DNA from: Nocardia sp.
Lineage (GTDB): Bacteria; Actinomycetota; Actinomycetes; Mycobacteriales; Mycobacteriaceae
Direction: 5' to 3'
Length of the DNA: 64,000 bases
NCBI RefSeq assembly: GCF_025465275.1
Contig: NZ_JAODNK010000075.1
Location: forward strand, 1 to 64,000
Made by a program: the position numbers and the translations under genes. Below are positions 61,164-64,000 of this stretch, in pieces. The notes beneath the pieces were generated by a model, which saw only the letters and a list, made by a program, of their open reading frames with translations, searched no databases and was not told the origin of the DNA. How positions within the stretch are numbered: position 1 is the stretch's first letter; each line of letters opens with the position of its first letter.

Positions 61164-64000
61164 TCACCCGAAGATTCCCGACCTGCGGGCCGGATCGGCG
61201 AGCACGTCCCGGATGAGCATGCCCAGATCCGCATCGGACGACACCGGGCGGTACCGCACCTCACACTGCGGGCGGCCATCCACCCGCACCGCGAATCGAT
61301 GGAAATCCCTGGTGCGCTCCCAGATCGCGTCCGCGCCCAGCCGATCCACCGGGAACACCTGGTCCGCGACACGCAGCACCAATCCGTGCTGGGCGTCGCG
61401 GTACAGGACCACGGGCACGCCGTCCATATCGCCGTACACGCCGGACATCGAGCCTCCGCCCGCCGGGGCCGATCGCATGGTGCCCGTCGTCGGATCGAAG
61501 ATCGCGAACTCGCCGAAACCGGAATGCGAACGCAGGTAAAGCTCCCCGCTGCTGTTGACCGGACCGGAAGCGCGTGGGAAGCGCTGCCGCTGCTTGGCGC
61601 CGTCGCCATGGCCGGGCGCGCCGCCCATCGGCGCACCACCCATCGGCGGCGGGGCCGTCGGCTGATTACCCAGGCCATCGGGTCCGGAGGCTGGACCATC
61701 CGACGCGAATCCGCCCGGCGCGCCCGACCCGTCCGGCGCGGAGCCATAGGGGCTGCCCGGTCCATGCGGCGCACCACCGTGCGGACCAGTCGCGGAGCCG
61801 TCCGGCGAACCGTTCGGCGGTGGTGGCACACCATCATTCGGCCAGGCTGAGGCCGGCGGATGGCCGCCATTGCCATGCCACGGCGCACCACCGCCGGGGA
61901 ATCCCCCCGCCGGGGGCTGGGAGCCACCGGGCGGCCATGTGCCTCCCGGCGGAATCGGTTGTCCGGGTGGCCATGTGCCTCCCGGCGGAGCCGGTTGACC
62001 CGGCGGCCAGGTGCCCGGCGGTGGGAATGGCTCACCAGGCGGCCAACCCGGTGGCGGGTTCGGCGAGCCCGGCGGGCACGGATCGCTCGGCGGGGACGGC
62101 GGTACAGGCGGTGGAGGAACCGACGGAGGCACCAGCGGCGGAACCGTCGGAGGCACCAGCGGAGGCACCAGCGGCGGAACCAGCGGCGGAACCGGCGGAG
62201 GCACCGACGGAGGCACCGACGGAGGCACAGGTGGTTTCGGCAAGGGAGGGACCGACGGTGCCGGAATGCTCGGCGGCGCAGGCGTCGGGATGTGCGGGGG
62301 CGCCGGGGTTTGCGGAGCGCTCGGCGGCTGCGGGGGTGTCGGGGGCGGTGTCGGCGGCGGCTGCGGGCCGGGCACCAAATCCGCAGGCGGCGTCCACGGG
62401 TACGGCTGCTGTGCCGGCTGCGGAGTGTAAATCGGGAAGTTCGTTCGCAGGTTGTGCGGCACGATCGGCATATGTGAACGCTCCCGGGCAAAATCCTGCA
62501 GCCACCGCGGATCGTCACCTCCCCCGGCATCCTCAGCCCGCCCGGCTCCAACCAAACCGGAATCGTCGGCACGGCCGCGACCACGCCCACCCGAATCAGC
62601 ACCTCCATCCTCATCGCCGCCGCTCTCCGACGACTCACCACCACTCGACGGGGACTCGCCATGAGCGGGAACAGGATTGCGAGGTGGAACCGGAACCGGA
62701 TCGGCGGTGTCAGACGCATCGGGTTCAGCAGGTGAAGGATTCGGATCGGCTTCCGGGGAAGTCGGAGGGGCCGGTGCGACCGGAGGGTGAGACTCCGCGG
62801 CGTCAGGCGCGCCGGGATCGGCGGGTAACGGCTCCGCCGCGGAGCTGTGGGCAGGCGATGAGCCTTGGGGCGGCACGGGATTCGGGTGCGGCAGACCGGA
62901 ACCGTCGGGGCCGGGGGGCGGAGGCGGTTCGGAGGCGGAGCCGGATGAAGGGGCGTCGGGGGGTAGCAGGTCGACCACGGTGACGGTGCCATCCGGGGCG
63001 AGGTGGACCTGCTGGTATCGGACCGAAACGCCTTGGGCGGCAAGGTTGGTGCGCAGGTTCTCATCCAGCACGGCGCTGGGGTCGGAAAGCGGGCTGACGA
63101 CCAGGACCTTGCGCTCGGCGGCGAGGAGTCCGACGCCCGGTCCGAGGTTGGCGGCGCCGGCGCGGGTGAGGACATCCTCGGCGGCCAGCAGTTGCGCGCG
63201 GGTCATCGCGTCGCCGGAATTCCGGTGCGCCTGGTGGTAGTCCCCGAAGTATTCGGCAAGGCGCGCACGGAGTCTGGTCAACTCCACCATGCGCTGCTGG
63301 GCCTCGTCGCGCTCCTCGAAGTACCGCACCATCTGTTCCTTGGGCACATGGGCGCGATTCATGATCTCGTCTATGCGGGTCGCCTCGGCCGCGAGCCTGG
63401 CGTTGACCGCGCGCTCGAGGTCGTGCGCGCTCATGCCGCGCGGATCGAGGGCCGGGTCCAGGGTGCGGGCCAGATCACCGGCCGCGGCCAGCGCACCCTG
63501 GGCGCTCTGCTCCGCCACCTGCCCCTGCTCCGTCAACCGCGCCGCGATATCCGGGGTGGTCGGCTCGTGCGTGCGGGCAGGCCCCGCCGCACGCCAACCA
63601 CCGGATTCCGGATCCAGCCCGCCCCCGGCTTGGGCTTCGGCCCCTGCCCCGGCAGGATCGGCCGCGCCCTCCTGCGGACCGCCCGCCGACTCGTTCGGAT
63701 CATGTTGAGCCGCAGCGGGATCCACGCCAGCATGCTCGGGCATGCCGAGGCCCGCACCCTCGGCAGCAGCATTCGCTGCCGGATCGGCAGGGGGACGCGG
63801 GGATTCACCATTCGGATCGCCTGCCTCGGCGCCCGGTTCCCCAGCGCCTACACGCGTCTCCGGCGCGCCGCCCGTCGGGTCGTCCCCGGCGGGACGGGGA
63901 CCATTCCCGTCCGAGCCGGCACCGTCCCCATCCGAGCCAGGACCGTCCCCGGCGGGGCGAGGACCGTCCCCGGCAGGGCGAGGACCGTCCCCGGCAGGGC
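61164..64000 (-). CDS. Third large effector, C-terminal part (start outside the window)
   Basis: About 945 codons are present; the frame stays open to base 64000, so the N-terminus, presumably a WXG-like module, is beyond the window. An apparent ATG at 63743 is internal. Order in the window: Gly/Asp/Pro-rich repeats; a helical domain shared with the toxin at 15185 (AHDLERAVNARLAAE, a PKEQMVRYFEE segment, and VLVVSPLSD with YQQVHLAPDGTVTVVDL); a long Pro-rich linker with tandem V-P-P-L-V-P-P units; then a small C-terminal domain of about 150 residues with strands (SGELYLRSHSGFGEFAIFD) and Trp-containing DAIWERTRDFHRF. I do not recognise the C-terminal domain; it would carry the toxic activity if the general rule for such proteins applies. 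Confidence 0.83.
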   Translation of the reverse strand, partial: PAGDGPRPAGDGPRPAGDGPGSDGDGAGSDGNGPRPAGDDPTGGAPETRVGAGEPGAEAGDPNGESPRPPADPAANAAAEGAGLGMPEHAGVDPAAAQHDPNESAGGPQEGAADPAGAGAEAQAGGGLDPESGGWRAAGPARTHEPTTPDIAARLTEQGQVAEQSAQGALAAAGDLARTLDPALDPRGMSAHDLERAVNARLAAEATRIDEIMNRAHVPKEQMVRYFEERDEAQQRMVELTRLRARLAEYFGDYHQAHRNSGDAMTRAQLLAAEDVLTRAGAANLGPGVGLLAAERKVLVVSPLSDPSAVLDENLRTNLAAQGVSVRYQQVHLAPDGTVTVVDLLPPDAPSSGSASEPPPPPGPDGSGLPHPNPVPPQGSSPAHSSAAEPLPADPGAPDAAESHPPVAPAPPTSPEADPNPSPAEPDASDTADPVPVPPRNPVPAHGESPSSGGESSESGGDEDGGADSGGRGRGRADDSGLVGAGRAEDAGGGDDPRWLQDFARERSHMPIVPHNLRTNFPIYTPQPAQQPYPWTPPADLVPGPQPPPTPPPTPPQPPSAPQTPAPPHIPTPAPPSIPAPSVPPLPKPPVPPSVPPSVPPPVPPLVPPLVPPLVPPTVPPLVPPSVPPPPVPPSPPSDPCPPGSPNPPPGWPPGEPFPPPGTWPPGQPAPPGGTWPPGQPIPPGGTWPPGGSQPPAGGFPGGGAPWHGNGGHPPASAWPNDGVPPPPNGSPDGSATGPHGGAPHGPGSPYGSAPDGSGAPGGFASDGPASGPDGLGNQPTAPPPMGGAPMGGAPGHGDGAKQRQRFPRASGPVNSSGELYLRSHSGFGEFAIFDPTTGTMRSAPAGGGSMSGVYGDMDGVPVVLYRDAQHGLVLRVADQVFPVDRLGADAIWERTRDFHRFAVRVDGRPQCEVRYRPVSSDADLGMLIRDVLADPARRSGIFG
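62109..62235 (-). repeat. Pro-Pro-Val/Leu-type tandem repeats in the effector linker
   Basis: Imperfect units of 12 and 15 bases encode repeated V-P-P and L-V-P-P segments in the effector at 61164. The run likely forms a stiff, extended linker and may vary in length between strains. Confidence 0.7.
63940..64000 (-). repeat. 21-base tandem repeats at the window edge
   Basis: Three units of GGACCGTCCCCGGCRGGGCGA, the last cut off, encode P-A-G-D-G-P-R repeats on the minus strand. More diverged units (with Ser-Asp) lie at 63900-63939. They continue past the window end. Confidence 0.75.

Noticed and set aside
61103..63175. A 690-codon minus-strand open frame overlapping the third effector
   Set aside because: It is Arg/Pro/Ser-rich and lies over the Pro-rich linker in another frame; the frame ending at 61164 has domain content and homology to the toxin at 15185.
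63533..63743. A start at 63743 for the third effector
   Set aside because: The frame stays open and coding-like to the window end, with Gly/Asp/Pro repeats typical of the linkers in these proteins, so 63743 is internal.
1..64000. tRNA, rRNA, CRISPR arrays, insertion sequences and phage genes
   Set aside because: I looked for cloverleaf-like segments, short direct-repeat arrays and transposase motifs and found none; the tandem repeats seen all lie within protein-coding linkers.

Overview
The window is GC-rich actinobacterial DNA. Its gene content is that of a mycolate-type actinomycete, and Nocardia or a close relative fits best: type VII (ESX) secretion core genes, PE and PPE proteins, EspG chaperones, WXG100 and EspC-like proteins, YbaB-like proteins, DUF7373-like lipoprotein, and many GTG starts. 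I saw no tRNA, rRNA, CRISPR array, transposase or phage gene. The genus is an inference from gene families, not from a marker gene.

Positions 1-14345 hold part of an ESX secretion locus. The 3' end of eccA and all of eccE are on the plus strand. Facing them, on the minus strand, are two coupled Ser/Thr kinases, a lipoprotein, eccB, two WXG100 proteins, EspG, PPE, PE, a WXG-motif substrate, an EspC-like protein and two YbaB-like proteins. eccC, eccD and the mycosin protease are not in the window and probably lie to the left.

Positions 14346-30265 begin with a broken copy of a repeated small-protein family. A 2591-residue polymorphic toxin with a papain-fold (Tox-PL, glutamine deamidase type) domain follows. 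Nested inside it, in another frame of the same strand, is an ORF with its own convincing codon usage, probably the cognate immunity gene. After that come a candidate immunity gene, a coupled substrate-EspG pair, a sensor-like membrane protein, a YezG-like protein, a WXG100 protein and a YbaB-like protein.

Positions 30289-42228 are a single 3979-residue effector. It starts with the same WXG-like module and then strings together an HEFAH metalloprotease-like domain, a JAB-like domain, an HAD-like domain, two ADP-ribosyltransferase (ART) domains, two C80-like His/Cys domains, an anthrax-edema-factor/ExoY-type adenylyl cyclase domain and a C-terminal ART domain. Tandem duplicated immunity candidates and a truncated third copy follow.

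Positions 43503-54691 are an accessory island of small families in several copies: two pairs of unknown genes, four members of a roughly 95-residue family, a nucleoside hydrolase-like protein with a tiny coupled leader ORF, a second substrate-EspG pair, and Cys-rich proteins. Positions 54734-64000, on the minus strand, hold a second EspC/WXG-substrate unit, a third substrate-EspG pair, a YezG-like protein and the 3' part of a third large effector whose start lies beyond the window.

Taken together, the window looks like an ESX secretion system with its effector arsenal. The core machine and its kinases sit at the left. To the right are modular toxins that share an export-type N-terminus, with immunity candidates beside or inside them, and three dedicated substrate-chaperone pairs. 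All function calls come from reading motifs by eye; no database search was run.
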